A DNA stretch of 64,000 nt, taken from a virus. A program made the translations under genes and the position numbers. The notes under the pieces are model-generated. The model was given only the letters and a program-made list of their open reading frames with translations, ran no database searches and was not told where the DNA came from. The stretch lies in the IMG/VR virus record IMGVR_UViG_3300005289_000052, positions 179,670 through 243,669 of that record. One strand, written 5' to 3'. Shown here piece by piece: positions 41,444-49,909 of the stretch. The first letter of the stretch is position 1, and each line of letters begins with the position of its first letter.

Positions 41444-41463
41444 CGGGGGCCTTCGGGTCCCCG
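41444..41463 (+). terminator. Terminator, UUCG-loop hairpin after tail tube
   Basis: CGGGGGCC-TTCG-GGTCCCCG, followed by TTTATGCCG; here the UUCG is on the plus strand, matching gene direction. Confidence 0.88.
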
Positions 41464-41522
41464 TTTATGCCGTATTTTGTGAAGGCCTCTGTTTTCAACA
41501 CTTCACCTTAGGGATAGCAACC

Positions 41523-42779
41523 ATGCTTAAGCAATACATGGAGCCTGATCAGCTCCCAACTACCAATTGGTCAATGGAGGCGATTGACAGTCTGATCGCA
41601 TCCGCTGACGCCAAACTGGATCGCTTTGAAGCGCTCTGTGTTGCGATGGAGGAAATCGAGGAGATCCATAACGACCTCGAAACCCTGATCGAAAACAACG
41701 ATGCGAACCAGACCACTGCGGTCATGATCCGTGAGCGTATCGAACGTGTCTCTGACGACACCGGTATCCAAGCAGTCATTCCTGCTCTGGAAGACCACGG
41801 CGACGATATGATCGCTTACCACCAGATCTCGATGGAAGCTGTGTCGGGTATCTGGAACCGCATCAAACAAGCGTACGTCTCCGAATGGCAGACCATGTTC
41901 GATGGTTTCTCCACCCTGTTCGGTGGCTATCGTCGTTGGGGTCTGCGTCAACAAGCGCGTATCCACAAACTGCGTCAAGAGTGGAAAGACAAGAAGCCAG
42001 AACTGAACGAACAGCGCCACAAAGGTTCGCTGGCCGGTCAAACCGTCTTCATGGCTTTCACCATCGACGGTCGTATGTCTAAAGACCCAGTCGGCGACAT
42101 GCAGAAGGACGTGGCCAACGCCAAGTACCTGACCCAAGAGTATCCGAAAGCCCTGGCGATGTACCTCGAGAAAGTTCGCGGTATTATCAACGGTGGTAAG
42201 TACGACAACGACGCAGGCTTTGAGTCTTCTGTACTCGGCAAGCTCGGCGGTCTGGAACACCCGTCTCAAGTCCTCAAGTCCCCAATCATCGGTAAAGGCA
42301 ACGTCATGTTGCACAACCGTGGTCTGGAAGTGAAGAAGGGTCGTTCGGTCAAGCCAGTGGGTTCCGATGACAAGTACCGTAAGTTGGCCGACCTGTCGGT
42401 TCAAACCTACGTGAAAGAATTCGTGTTCACCTGGTCCAACCTCAACTCTGGTATCATCGAGGACTTCTACCTGTCCACCGCTGATGTCGACAAGATGCTG
42501 GATCTGTGCGACGAGTACTGCAAGTGCCTGATCAATGCGATGGAAGTGTTCCGTCCAATGCAGAAGGCTATGAAAGGTCTGGCTGACTTCGCCAAGAAGA
42601 ACATCGAGACCGATCGTCTGAACGGCACCAACCAGAAAGCGTTCAAGCAGATGCTGAGCTTCGTACGTGGTCTGCGCCGTTACGCCAAGACTCCGTACCG
42701 GATCGAGATCACTCGTATCCAAGGCATCGTCATCGCCTCCCGCATCATCGCCAGCCGGACTATCGCTACAGCGAAATGA
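41523..42779 (+). CDS. Internal head (inner body)-type protein with SxE sites (418 aa)
   Basis: 418 residues, helical, Glu/Lys-rich, ending in a very basic Arg/Lys tail. SME at 17-19 and at 103-105 match the S-x-E cleavage rule of the phiKZ prohead protease; cleavage would release a propeptide of 19 or 105 residues. Abundant inner-body proteins of phiKZ-like heads show this architecture. Its closest family is a matter of inference. Single plus-strand unit with its own terminator. Confidence 0.68.
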   Translation: MLKQYMEPDQLPTTNWSMEAIDSLIASADAKLDRFEALCVAMEEIEEIHNDLETLIENNDANQTTAVMIRERIERVSDDTGIQAVIPALEDHGDDMIAYHQISMEAVSGIWNRIKQAYVSEWQTMFDGFSTLFGGYRRWGLRQQARIHKLRQEWKDKKPELNEQRHKGSLAGQTVFMAFTIDGRMSKDPVGDMQKDVANAKYLTQEYPKALAMYLEKVRGIINGGKYDNDAGFESSVLGKLGGLEHPSQVLKSPIIGKGNVMLHNRGLEVKKGRSVKPVGSDDKYRKLADLSVQTYVKEFVFTWSNLNSGIIEDFYLSTADVDKMLDLCDEYCKCLINAMEVFRPMQKAMKGLADFAKKNIETDRLNGTNQKAFKQMLSFVRGLRRYAKTPYRIEITRIQGIVIASRIIASRTIATAK

Positions 42780-42832
42780 CGGCATAAAGGCAAAAAAAAG
42801 CAGGGGCCGAAACCCCTGCTTTTTATGCCGTC
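42778..42832. terminator. Bidirectional terminator with perfect 11-bp flanking repeat
   Basis: Inner stem AAAAAGCAGGGG/CCCCTGCTTTTT; outside it GACGGCATAAA (42778-42788) and TTTATGCCGTC (42822-42832) are exact reverse complements. Both converging genes use it: the minus gene's TAA stop lies in the right arm. Confidence 0.9.
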
Positions 42833-43215
42833 TGTTTCTGACGGTATTCCAACACCAACTCGTGTGTCTGCATGAACAGCTCAACCTTCTCCAAGAACCC
42901 GACGTCCAACGTGCACCGGAGTTTGTAGCCGTTCTTCTGACAGTACTCGTAGAACTTGTGATAACTGTCCTCCGCTTTGGTGAAACGATCGGCGTATGCC
43001 AAACACCACTGAAAGATAGTTAGAGGTAAACCCTGATCACCACGCACCTGATGGATACGTAGAGGGAGTGCCTCACGTTCAAGTTCTTCAACAAACAAGT
43101 CGAAGTCCACGACGTTGTACATCAACAAACCGACTTCATTCAGATTGTCGAAGTTTCGCTCCCCAGCGAGAATCGCCCCCACCAACTTCTTGTACCACTG
43201 AACGTTCAACCCCAT
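42823..43215 (-). CDS. Hypothetical protein (130 aa)
   Basis: Helical protein with aromatic and charged heptads (KAEDSYHKFYEYCQKNGYK). No membrane segment or known motif. Stop is within the bidirectional terminator. Precedes the CxC gene by 30 bp on the same strand, probably same transcript. Confidence 0.65.
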   Translation of the reverse strand: MGLNVQWYKKLVGAILAGERNFDNLNEVGLLMYNVVDFDLFVEELEREALPLRIHQVRGDQGLPLTIFQWCLAYADRFTKAEDSYHKFYEYCQKNGYKLRCTLDVGFLEKVELFMQTHELVLEYRQKQTA

Positions 43216-43245
43216 GGTCAGTATCCTTACGATGCTCTAGTCATA

Positions 43246-43608
43246 TTAGATCAGTTCGCCTGCATCTACTGCTGTGAGGCCCTGAGCCTCTGCGTAGCGC
43301 ATCAAACGGTCCTTGAGGTTATGTCGGTGACAGAAGACACCGGCACGACACATACAAGCCACTACAACGCGTTCCAGCCGTACGACCCGGTCCCACTCTG
43401 CTTGGTGTTCGACCTGTTTGTCATCGAGGATCTCATTGTAGCGTCGGGTGTACTCTTCTTGGCTGAGCCCGGAGTACTTGATCCCGTGAACGATTTCTTT
43501 GATCGGCGAGAAAGCCACATTGCCATTGCGCCAGGTCGTGTCGATAAACTCAATACCCAGCTCTTTAGCACGTCGCCACTTACCCATTTGGATCGTGTAG
43601 ATTTCCAT
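43246..43608 (-). CDS. DUF488-like small protein (120 aa)
   Basis: Start at ATG 43608. The N-terminal MEIYTIQMGKWRRAKE and TTWRNG, plus C-terminal VVVACMCRAGVFCHRHNL followed by a helix, match the DUF488-type pattern (a xACxCxxGxxCHRxxL motif near the end). Family biochemistry is unknown; the Cys/His cluster hints at metal or nucleotide binding. Confidence 0.68.
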   Translation of the reverse strand: MEIYTIQMGKWRRAKELGIEFIDTTWRNGNVAFSPIKEIVHGIKYSGLSQEEYTRRYNEILDDKQVEHQAEWDRVVRLERVVVACMCRAGVFCHRHNLKDRLMRYAEAQGLTAVDAGELI

Positions 43609-43643
43609 ACCCATCTCAGCCAAAAAAAAAGAGGTCAGCATAA

Positions 43644-43670
43644 AAGCGGTAGGGGGTTACCCTACCGCTT
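43644..43670 (-). terminator. Terminator, 11-bp hairpin
   Basis: AAGCGGTAGGG-GGTTA-CCCTACCGCTT, with CAGCATAA and A9 on the left; after the stop at 43687. Confidence 0.9.
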
Positions 43671-43686
43671 GGCCTAGGCCGGATGA

Positions 43687-44571
43687 TCAGCCAGCGAGAG
43701 CAGCTTTCGCGCGCTCGTTGATGCTGTCACGAACTTTCTTCAGCACACCCTTGTTGGCGTGGGCGTTGACGCCGTACTTCATCGACACGATACCGTACTT
43801 GGTGATGACCGCGTTCGGATCGCGCTCTTCGCCTTCTTTCGGGATGCCGCCAGCCGGGTATTCTTTCGAACGCTGGATGGTACCAGCAACGGAGTCGGCG
43901 CCGTAGCCGAATTCGACCGACAGTTGTTCCAGCTTCTCGTCGCCTTTGAAAGCTTCGATGCCGATGCGGCCCAGGGCTTCGGCAGTGGCAGCGACCAGGT
44001 TCACCGGGTGCTCTTGGTGCAGAGCGCGCGACTCGACGGTGATGCCTTCTGGCAGAGTGGTGTCGCCGATGTTGGATGGCAGCGAAACGATGGAGCCTTC
44101 GCGGGTCATCTGCGAGAACAGGGAGTCAGCCAGAGCGTTGACGGTTTCCAGGGCGGTGGCTTTCTTGGATTCGGACATTGCACGTTTTCCTTGCGGGTTA
44201 TGAAGACTACGGGTTGCGTTGCGGATATCGCTTACATATCCTTGCACTTTGCCGTAATCAATTACAGGTAGATTGAGTCTTCTCTCGAAGCTTTCGCGGG
44301 CAGCGCTTACTGCGTTGTCCACAATTTGTTGGATTTCGTCCTCAGTCAACTTCCGAGGTTTCGGATAGACGAGTTCGATCACCTGGGCGATTTCTTCGAC
44401 AATCTCGACTTGAGTTTCCTCATCGATGTTATCGAACCACCCATCAAAGCCACCACGACCATCCAAAGAGCGGATGACTCCGTTAGCAGCTCGTGTAGCA
44501 CGACAGCTCAAATCCATGTCTTCGAAGACAGGAAATAGATCAGCGCGGTCGAGTGTAGCTTGTGCGGACAT
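43687..44571 (-). CDS. Two-part protein with likely internal start (294 aa)
   Basis: One open frame, but two parts differ. Residues 1-132 use ordinary codons. At residue 133 an internal ATG (MSESKKATALE) has GCAAGGAAAA before it, and the remaining 162 residues use the high-expression codon style of chimallin and PhuZ. So a separate shorter product (start at 44175) may be made. The first part is acidic and helical (EETQVEIVEEIAQVIELVYP); the second has a Gly/Lys-rich C-terminus. Early-type promoter 36 bp upstream. Family not recognised. Confidence 0.72.
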   Translation of the reverse strand: MSAQATLDRADLFPVFEDMDLSCRATRAANGVIRSLDGRGGFDGWFDNIDEETQVEIVEEIAQVIELVYPKPRKLTEDEIQQIVDNAVSAARESFERRLNLPVIDYGKVQGYVSDIRNATRSLHNPQGKRAMSESKKATALETVNALADSLFSQMTREGSIVSLPSNIGDTTLPEGITVESRALHQEHPVNLVAATAEALGRIGIEAFKGDEKLEQLSVEFGYGADSVAGTIQRSKEYPAGGIPKEGEERDPNAVITKYGIVSMKYGVNAHANKGVLKKVRDSINERAKAALAG

Positions 44572-44606
44572 GATGAATCTCCATTCAAGCCAGGTATTGC
44601 ACTAGA

Positions 44607-44614
44607 GTAATATA
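44607..44614 (-). promoter_or_regulatory. Early-type promoter motif (TATATTAC, exact)
   Basis: Minus strand GAATCTGGGGTATATATTAC; 36 bp before the start at 44571. Confidence 0.75.
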
Positions 44615-44633
44615 TACCCCAGATTCTTTTCAA

Positions 44634-44987
44634 TCACATCGCGCAGACACACTCAGAAGGAGGTGGGTCACGCGGGATGATCTTCACGACTTGCTCGAGT
44701 TGCTTTTCCCAGACGACGTGTTCACGATAGCCATCAGACTTGACAGCCACGCATAGACCACAGTAGGGGAAGATGTAACCATGCCAGCCACCATTACGGG
44801 AATGGAACTTGAGACGTGGAATTTTCCTTACTTCCCCATCGAGGTTACCCAGGGCATCAGTAGAGACCTGAGTGTTAGGTTGATGGACAGCCTTCTCTTC
44901 GTAGATCTCCCAGAAGTCGCCATCAGCCGGAATCAGCACGTCACCTTTTTGCAGACGCACTGTTTCCATCATTACGGGTTCTTTCAT
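44634..44987 (-). CDS. Early-cluster hypothetical protein (117 aa)
   Basis: Overlaps the upstream gene by ATGA. Contains FHSRNGGWHGYIFPYCG, paralogous to YHFRDGRGYQAYLFPHSG in the third gene upstream. Beta-rich, with a C-terminal Cys pair (ECVCAM). Member of a four-gene early run behind the promoter at 45919. Confidence 0.7.
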   Translation of the reverse strand: MKEPVMMETVRLQKGDVLIPADGDFWEIYEEKAVHQPNTQVSTDALGNLDGEVRKIPRLKFHSRNGGWHGYIFPYCGLCVAVKSDGYREHVVWEKQLEQVVKIIPRDPPPSECVCAM

Positions 44988-45286
44988 CGTCGACTTCCTG
45001 AGGTGTCTTTGATGCCATTGTTTGGCTTCTCGCGGCGGACTACGATGTGCTCTGGCACAGCCACCGACGAAATGATTTTCTTGACATCATGATTGCGACA
45101 ACGCACAGCAGTGCGCTCACGCATCATCAGTACACGACCATCACTGAGCTGGTAGTGAACGTTAGTCGTTGCATGTGGGTTTGGAGCAGGGATGTCCTCC
45201 TTACCAATCACCCGCGCTTCCAATGAGTCGATGAAGTCACCGATCTTGATATCGCGGATGTGAACTCGTTCTTCAACGTGACGCAT
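44984..45286 (-). CDS. Early-cluster hypothetical protein (100 aa)
   Basis: Basic, beta-rich, opening with a DIKIGDFIDSLEA strand and centred on NVHYQLSDGRVLMMRERTAV; looks like a distant, shorter relative of its neighbours. AAGGGG site. C-terminal 20 residues charged and flexible. Confidence 0.68.
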   Translation of the reverse strand: MRHVEERVHIRDIKIGDFIDSLEARVIGKEDIPAPNPHATTNVHYQLSDGRVLMMRERTAVRCRNHDVKKIISSVAVPEHIVVRREKPNNGIKDTSGSRR

Positions 45287-45634
45287 TTATTTCCCCTTGG
45301 ATCGAAGTAGTGGGGTCTCGATACGGGGATGGTGTACAACCTTGAATGTCTTCGGAAAGTTTTCTTCCTTAACTACCTTGCCTTCATTGTTCACGTACAA
45401 CAGCACACCGGAGTGTGGGAACAGGTAAGCTTGATAGCCGCGACCATCACGGAAATGATACTGCCAGACATTTTCAGGTGGTTTACCAACCCACTGACCC
45501 AACGAATTGGTCTTACCCTCATAGTTAGGTTCAGGTACGTAATTTCTTCCCACGAAGGTCAAGTCATACGCCGGTAGATAATCGCCAGCAAAGATCTGGT
45601 CAACGCTAGCAGTCGAAGGCTTTACTCCGGTCAT
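45287..45634 (-). CDS. Early-cluster hypothetical protein (115 aa)
   Basis: Paralogue of the 44634 gene through WQYHFRDGRGYQAYLFPHSG and the strand after it (VLLYVNNEG). AAGGA site. Small beta fold; function unknown. Confidence 0.7.
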   Translation of the reverse strand: MTGVKPSTASVDQIFAGDYLPAYDLTFVGRNYVPEPNYEGKTNSLGQWVGKPPENVWQYHFRDGRGYQAYLFPHSGVLLYVNNEGKVVKEENFPKTFKVVHHPRIETPLLRSKGK

Positions 45635-45637
45635 CCT

Positions 45638-45865
45638 TTACATCCTTTTCTTAAATGTGTACACGATTACCAGCCCAACCGACAACACCACAACGTAAGC
45701 GATCTGTGCGATCTCGATACCATCACGGTGTCCTACCACACACTTCAAATAGATGGCCAACGCCACGTAAAGGATTGACGTTATGATCAAGAACCAAGCG
45801 GTCTTGCTCCAACCCTTAATGAAAGCCCAGAACTCTTTAAGAGCTTCCAAATTCTCTTTCCACAT
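45638..45865 (-). CDS. Small two-helix membrane protein (75 aa)
   Basis: Two hydrophobic helices (WFLIITSILYVALAIYL and IAYVVVLSVGLVIVYTF) separated by a short polar loop, basic tail KKRM. Excellent AGGAGGAG site. First gene of the run, 54 bp behind an early-type promoter, so an early inner-membrane protein; possible roles include blocking superinfection or altering the host envelope. Confidence 0.75.
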   Translation of the reverse strand: MWKENLEALKEFWAFIKGWSKTAWFLIITSILYVALAIYLKCVVGHRDGIEIAQIAYVVVLSVGLVIVYTFKKRM

Positions 45866-45918
45866 ATTCTCCTCCTGAGGATAAATAGATCTCTACAACT
45901 TTGTAGCTTATCCCTAAG

Positions 45919-45926
45919 GTAATATG
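45919..45926 (-). promoter_or_regulatory. Early-type promoter motif (CATATTAC)
   Basis: Minus strand CTATTTCAAACACATATTAC; 54 bp before the membrane protein gene. Confidence 0.7.
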
Positions 45927-45972
45927 TGTTTGAAATAGATTTAGATAGAATGCGATTTAAGCGGCATAAAAG

Positions 45973-45995
45973 CCCTAGGGGTATAACCCCTAGGG
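45973..45995 (-). terminator. Terminator, perfect 9-bp hairpin
   Basis: CCCTAGGGG-TATAA-CCCCTAGGG with GCGGCATAAA on the left; past the stop at 46012. Confidence 0.85.
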
Positions 45996-46011
45996 TCTTA
46001 TGACGATCGTA

Positions 46012-46725
46012 TCACCACCGGGCGCTGGGCGGCTCCTGATGGGACAGCAACTCGGCTGTAGCACCCTTGACTTTCTTCCACTCGGTAGAATCAAGTTTTC
46101 GGAGATTAGTTACCTCTCCTTTATCCCAACCCTTAACCCAACGAGAGAACTCAAAGGTCCAATACCCCTCGGTCAAGATCACGTCATGACTGAAACGTAC
46201 GGTAGCCCCTTTAGCAACCTCAAAGAACACCTCGATGGTTTTCTCACCCCGAGCATTACGCTGATACTCACGCACCGAGCGATAGAAGTACTTACCAATG
46301 ATCTCAGCACTGTACTGCCACTTCTCAGGTGTATAAGGAACCAGCCAACGTTCGTCAGTGAAGTCAGCATCGTAGAGCACTTTGACGTTAGGCTTGACAG
46401 AGACCTCGTTACGGAAACCGTAAACGTACCATCCGTCCCGCCATTTCTTTTCAGCACGACCCCACTCCCAATCAGCACGATCCTGTTGATAACCCAGGAT
46501 GCAACCAAAGATCGTAGGTGCAACACTTACCCGAGGAACCGAACGATCTTCCTTAGGTGCAGAACGTTGCGTCAAAGCCGGGACAAACTTCTTGATGCCA
46601 GGGTTAGTGGAGATGTGGTACAACCACTCCTGACCCAAGTCATCAGGGGACACTACTTCACAGTTCTTACCGACACCGTTACGGAAGGACCCAATGTACG
46701 CTTCACAGGCTTCAATGTCATTCAT
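46012..46725 (-). CDS. Hypothetical protein (237 aa)
   Basis: GGGGG site. Very Trp/Tyr-rich (WEWGRAEKKWRDGWYVYGF), mixed alpha/beta, soluble. Ends PPSARW, the same last residues (PPSARW) as the next gene's protein, suggesting a shared C-terminal tag or recent local duplication. Downstream of the prohead protease and probably co-transcribed. Function unknown. Confidence 0.7.
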   Translation of the reverse strand: MNDIEACEAYIGSFRNGVGKNCEVVSPDDLGQEWLYHISTNPGIKKFVPALTQRSAPKEDRSVPRVSVAPTIFGCILGYQQDRADWEWGRAEKKWRDGWYVYGFRNEVSVKPNVKVLYDADFTDERWLVPYTPEKWQYSAEIIGKYFYRSVREYQRNARGEKTIEVFFEVAKGATVRFSHDVILTEGYWTFEFSRWVKGWDKGEVTNLRKLDSTEWKKVKGATAELLSHQEPPSARW

Positions 46726-46734
46726 GTCGCCCCC

Positions 46735-47499
46735 TTACCAGCGAGCGGACGGTGGCAGGACCAGACCAGCCTTACCGTGTTTCTTCCAGCCGAAGTCGAC
46801 GAAGATAGTGGAGCCAGAAACGCCACCAGACGATTCCATGGAAACGCCAGCACCAACGCCAGTATCCAAGGATTCGATGTGATCTCGGGTGAACTCCATT
46901 TCCTGGAAGGATTCCAGAGACGGAGCATTCCACTTACGAGCATAGTCAATGCCAGGCTCGTTCACGTAGTCCCAGGTCACGATGGTGCGGATGTGCTTGA
47001 CCAGACGACCACCTTCGATCTTGTCATCGGTCAGAGAACGTACCGAGAAGCAAACGCTCTCGTTTGGGTTCTCCAGCGATTCACCCAACGCTTGACCTTT
47101 CGGACCGCTAGGCTTCACACGACCAATTACGGCAACCACACGTTGACCAGACTTATCCTTGACGGCGTTCTGTTCAATGCGTACGTCAGCGAAGTGACAG
47201 CAGACGTTGTCTTCGTAGATGGTGGAGACACGGCGCAGGAAGCTACGCATGTCCTGGTTGGGGAGTTGTTTCGGGTGACCGTATTCACCACGGCAAGCAC
47301 CGGTTTCAATCCGACGCATCAGGCTGGACGATTGCTCGAACAGCGACTTGGCCGATGCCAGTGGATAGAATGCACCACCACTGTTGTAACAATCCAGACC
47401 ACCCAGCACCAGCTCGTAATAGCCTTCGCTGTCGGGTCGGACCTTTCCTACTTTGTTTGTGCCGAGCAACGCGACACAACCATAACTGACACGTTCCAT
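46735..47499 (-). CDS. Prohead maturation protease (phiKZ gp175-like)
   Basis: 254 residues. GACRGEYGHPKQ carries the candidate catalytic His75 and ESVCFSVRSL the candidate Ser152, in the order and spacing of the phage prohead serine proteases (T4 gp21/phiKZ gp175 type). An SME at 220-222 would allow self-removal of the C-terminal tail. The enzyme cleaves head proteins after S-x-E during capsid maturation; several proteins in this window carry such sites. Followed downstream by the 46012 gene and preceded by two structural-type genes, as in phiKZ. Confidence 0.75.
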   Translation of the reverse strand: MERVSYGCVALLGTNKVGKVRPDSEGYYELVLGGLDCYNSGGAFYPLASAKSLFEQSSSLMRRIETGACRGEYGHPKQLPNQDMRSFLRRVSTIYEDNVCCHFADVRIEQNAVKDKSGQRVVAVIGRVKPSGPKGQALGESLENPNESVCFSVRSLTDDKIEGGRLVKHIRTIVTWDYVNEPGIDYARKWNAPSLESFQEMEFTRDHIESLDTGVGAGVSMESSGGVSGSTIFVDFGWKKHGKAGLVLPPSARW

Positions 47500-47505
47500 A
47501 GCACG

Positions 47506-48228
47506 TTACCTTCTCAAGAGTCCTTCGATAGGCTCCACTGTGTCGGAAGGGTTCACCAATGCGGAGGTTAAGCCTTCTTCCCAATAGGCACCTACCAGTT
47601 TAGCGGTGGTGTTACTTGCCCCGTACGTAACGCTTCGCAGCGGAATGAATGTCGGGTCGATAGCCAAGTCCTTTTCGGTCTTGACTGACTGGCGGTAGTA
47701 TTGCGTCCGGTCATTGGCCAAACGACTGATGGCGGCTACAATCATTTCCACGATGGCGTGGTTAGCCCCCACCGAGACTCCCGCATGGTGGCGAGCGCTC
47801 TCGAAGATACGTCCCAGTTCTTGGTAACCCATGAACCAAGGTACGTGCCCTTTACCTAACAGCTCCGAATAAATTCGGTAGATGAAGATGTCGCTCTTGA
47901 GGAGGTTGATGTTGGCAATCACCACAGAACCAGGAGTGAACACGAACTCGATGTAGTCTTCGTCTTCAATCTTGATATAGTTGGTGATCGTGGGCTCGAT
48001 GCGCATCATGGCGTTGGCTAACGATACACCCATGTAGGTGTCGTCAACCGTGATTGCAAAGATACCAGAGATCGAAGTCTCAGTACCTAGGAACGCCATC
48101 TGTTGTTCAGCAAAACGGGCAGGGATGTAGATCTTACACCCCTTCGTTGTTACCAACGTCCCGTCTTCCATTTCCTTCAGATACGCATGAACCTTGGAAG
48201 CATCCCGCTTAAGCTTCTTCGGGTCCAT
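47506..48228 (-). CDS. Structural-type protein (240 aa), gp176-position
   Basis: AAGGGG site. Alpha/beta, with strands (GTLVTTKGCKIYIPARF, DYIEFVFTPGSVVIANI) then a helical C-terminal half. Lies between the protease and the 481-residue protein. By order it corresponds to phiKZ gp176, a virion-associated protein as I recall; no motif of its own. Confidence 0.7.
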   Translation of the reverse strand: MDPKKLKRDASKVHAYLKEMEDGTLVTTKGCKIYIPARFAEQQMAFLGTETSISGIFAITVDDTYMGVSLANAMMRIEPTITNYIKIEDEDYIEFVFTPGSVVIANINLLKSDIFIYRIYSELLGKGHVPWFMGYQELGRIFESARHHAGVSVGANHAIVEMIVAAISRLANDRTQYYRQSVKTEKDLAIDPTFIPLRSVTYGASNTTAKLVGAYWEEGLTSALVNPSDTVEPIEGLLRR

Positions 48229-48238
48229 ACTCTACCCC

Positions 48239-49684
48239 TTACTGGCCAGGTGCGTCTTTGGTGATCAGAGTCGCAACCCAAGTAGGGACGAACTCCATCA
48301 GAGCCAGCAAGCCGACTTCACGCATTTCCAGTTCTGGGTGCTCTTTGGCAACGCTGTCCATGGTGGACAGGATGTCGTAGGCGTTGGTGTGCGGGAAGAT
48401 CACCGAGCAGATGACTTTACGCAGAGTGATGAACAGGTCATCCTCGTACCAGTTGTTCGGCATCTGGCGGATGTAGTTGTGCAGAGCAACAACGTACACC
48501 TTACGCTCGGTCACCAGCAGGTCTTCCGGCAGGTTCTCGATCTCTTTCTCGACCGCACGAACCAGACCAGTTTGGTAGTGGTTGGCTTTCTGCAAACGCA
48601 GGTTGGTAGCCATCACACGTTCCTGGGATTCCCAGACCTTGATGTAACGGTCCTTGCGCTCCAGCAGGATGTCGTAGTTCGAGTTGCGATCCGAAACGAA
48701 TGCACCGAACAGAACTTCTGGAGTACCACCGGCTTCGAGCCACTTGTCGTAGACGTCGGCGTTCACACGGATTTCGACAGGGTTAATACCGATGTCGTCT
48801 TCACGGAAACGCGACCAGTCAGCAACCAGGACTTTACGCTTGGAGTTGGACTCACGACGCTCCAGGGTACGGCAAACAGCACGAGCAGCTTGGCTCATGA
48901 TGTCGATGACGTACTCTTTGTACTCGTTCAGACCAGCCTGTACACCTTCCGGGGTCACTTCGCACAGACGCGAGGCAATCAAGAAGATCACGAGGATCTG
49001 AGTCGGTTCAACGTACAGGTGGTTCAGGTGCGACAACAGCGAAGAGTTGTAAGACTCGTCACGGTTAACGAAGATCTTGTTGTAGATCTCCTGAACGTAA
49101 CCTTGCGGCAGCGTGTCGATGAACGATTGCAGCTCGGTATTGAAACGGGCAACGCCGGTCTCAACCAGAGCCAGTGGGGAAGCTAGGCCGTCAGCCATCG
49201 GTACGGTGATGCTCAGACGAACATCCTTTACAGGAGTTTCGTTGTAGCGGTCAACCAGACCGGTCAGGTAGTGGCTGTCCCAGATGTCAGCAAACTTGTC
49301 AGCACGTACCGAGATGGCAGTGTTCTTCAAAGTCAGTGCATCGTCGACGTATTGCGACACGTAGTCACAAGCAGCCTTTACCGAAGGGTTGACTTGGTTA
49401 CGGGCAACGTCGAGGTTCCAGGCGATGGTCTTCTTCAAGACCTCGATGACCTCATCCATTACCATGTCGTGTTCAACCACGCCAGCGGCGTTCTTGGATT
49501 GAGCGCCGAACATGATGCGTTCTTCGATCGACATCTCGAGAGTGCCGACGTCAGGGTTTGGCAGGTAGCCTGCACGGACCAGACTGGCCAGAGGAGTACC
49601 GTCGATTGCACGAATCGCCAGACCCTTGTTATCCAGTACCTGAGCCAGGCTCACCGCTGCTGTCAAGGAGTTATAGTTCAGCAT
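48239..49684 (-). CDS. Structural-type protein (481 aa), gp177-position
   Basis: AAGGGG site. Almost all-helical after residue 60, no membrane segment, with codon use fairly biased. Occupies the place of phiKZ gp177 between protease and virion RNAP beta. Likely a head component; function inferred only from synteny. Confidence 0.7.
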   Translation of the reverse strand: MLNYNSLTAAVSLAQVLDNKGLAIRAIDGTPLASLVRAGYLPNPDVGTLEMSIEERIMFGAQSKNAAGVVEHDMVMDEVIEVLKKTIAWNLDVARNQVNPSVKAACDYVSQYVDDALTLKNTAISVRADKFADIWDSHYLTGLVDRYNETPVKDVRLSITVPMADGLASPLALVETGVARFNTELQSFIDTLPQGYVQEIYNKIFVNRDESYNSSLLSHLNHLYVEPTQILVIFLIASRLCEVTPEGVQAGLNEYKEYVIDIMSQAARAVCRTLERRESNSKRKVLVADWSRFREDDIGINPVEIRVNADVYDKWLEAGGTPEVLFGAFVSDRNSNYDILLERKDRYIKVWESQERVMATNLRLQKANHYQTGLVRAVEKEIENLPEDLLVTERKVYVVALHNYIRQMPNNWYEDDLFITLRKVICSVIFPHTNAYDILSTMDSVAKEHPELEMREVGLLALMEFVPTWVATLITKDAPGQ

Positions 49685-49686
49685 GG

Positions 49687-49881
49687 TTACACGACCCCTT
49701 GATCTTTGGCCAGTTTGCGTTGGATAGTCGCGGTGATCGCCGACTTCATGGTGGCTGGAGGAATGCGTTCCCCATTGATGGTGTTCGAGACAGCTTCACC
49801 AGCAACAGCCATGATCAGTGTAGCCGACAGTTCAACTGCGTTGGCTAACACCGTCAAGTTCTGCTCGTAATTTTTGGACAT
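49687..49881 (-). CDS. Small helical protein (64 aa)
   Basis: Ala/Thr-rich helical protein (ELSATLIMAVAGEAVSNTI) with a basic tail. Sits between the terminator of the RNAP beta gene and the 481-residue protein, ending two bases before the latter's start. Possibly a minor head or scaffold part. Confidence 0.62.
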   Translation of the reverse strand: MSKNYEQNLTVLANAVELSATLIMAVAGEAVSNTINGERIPPATMKSAITATIQRKLAKDQGVV

Positions 49882-49909
49882 AACGGAACCCGTTCTGAGA
49901 GTTAACGAT

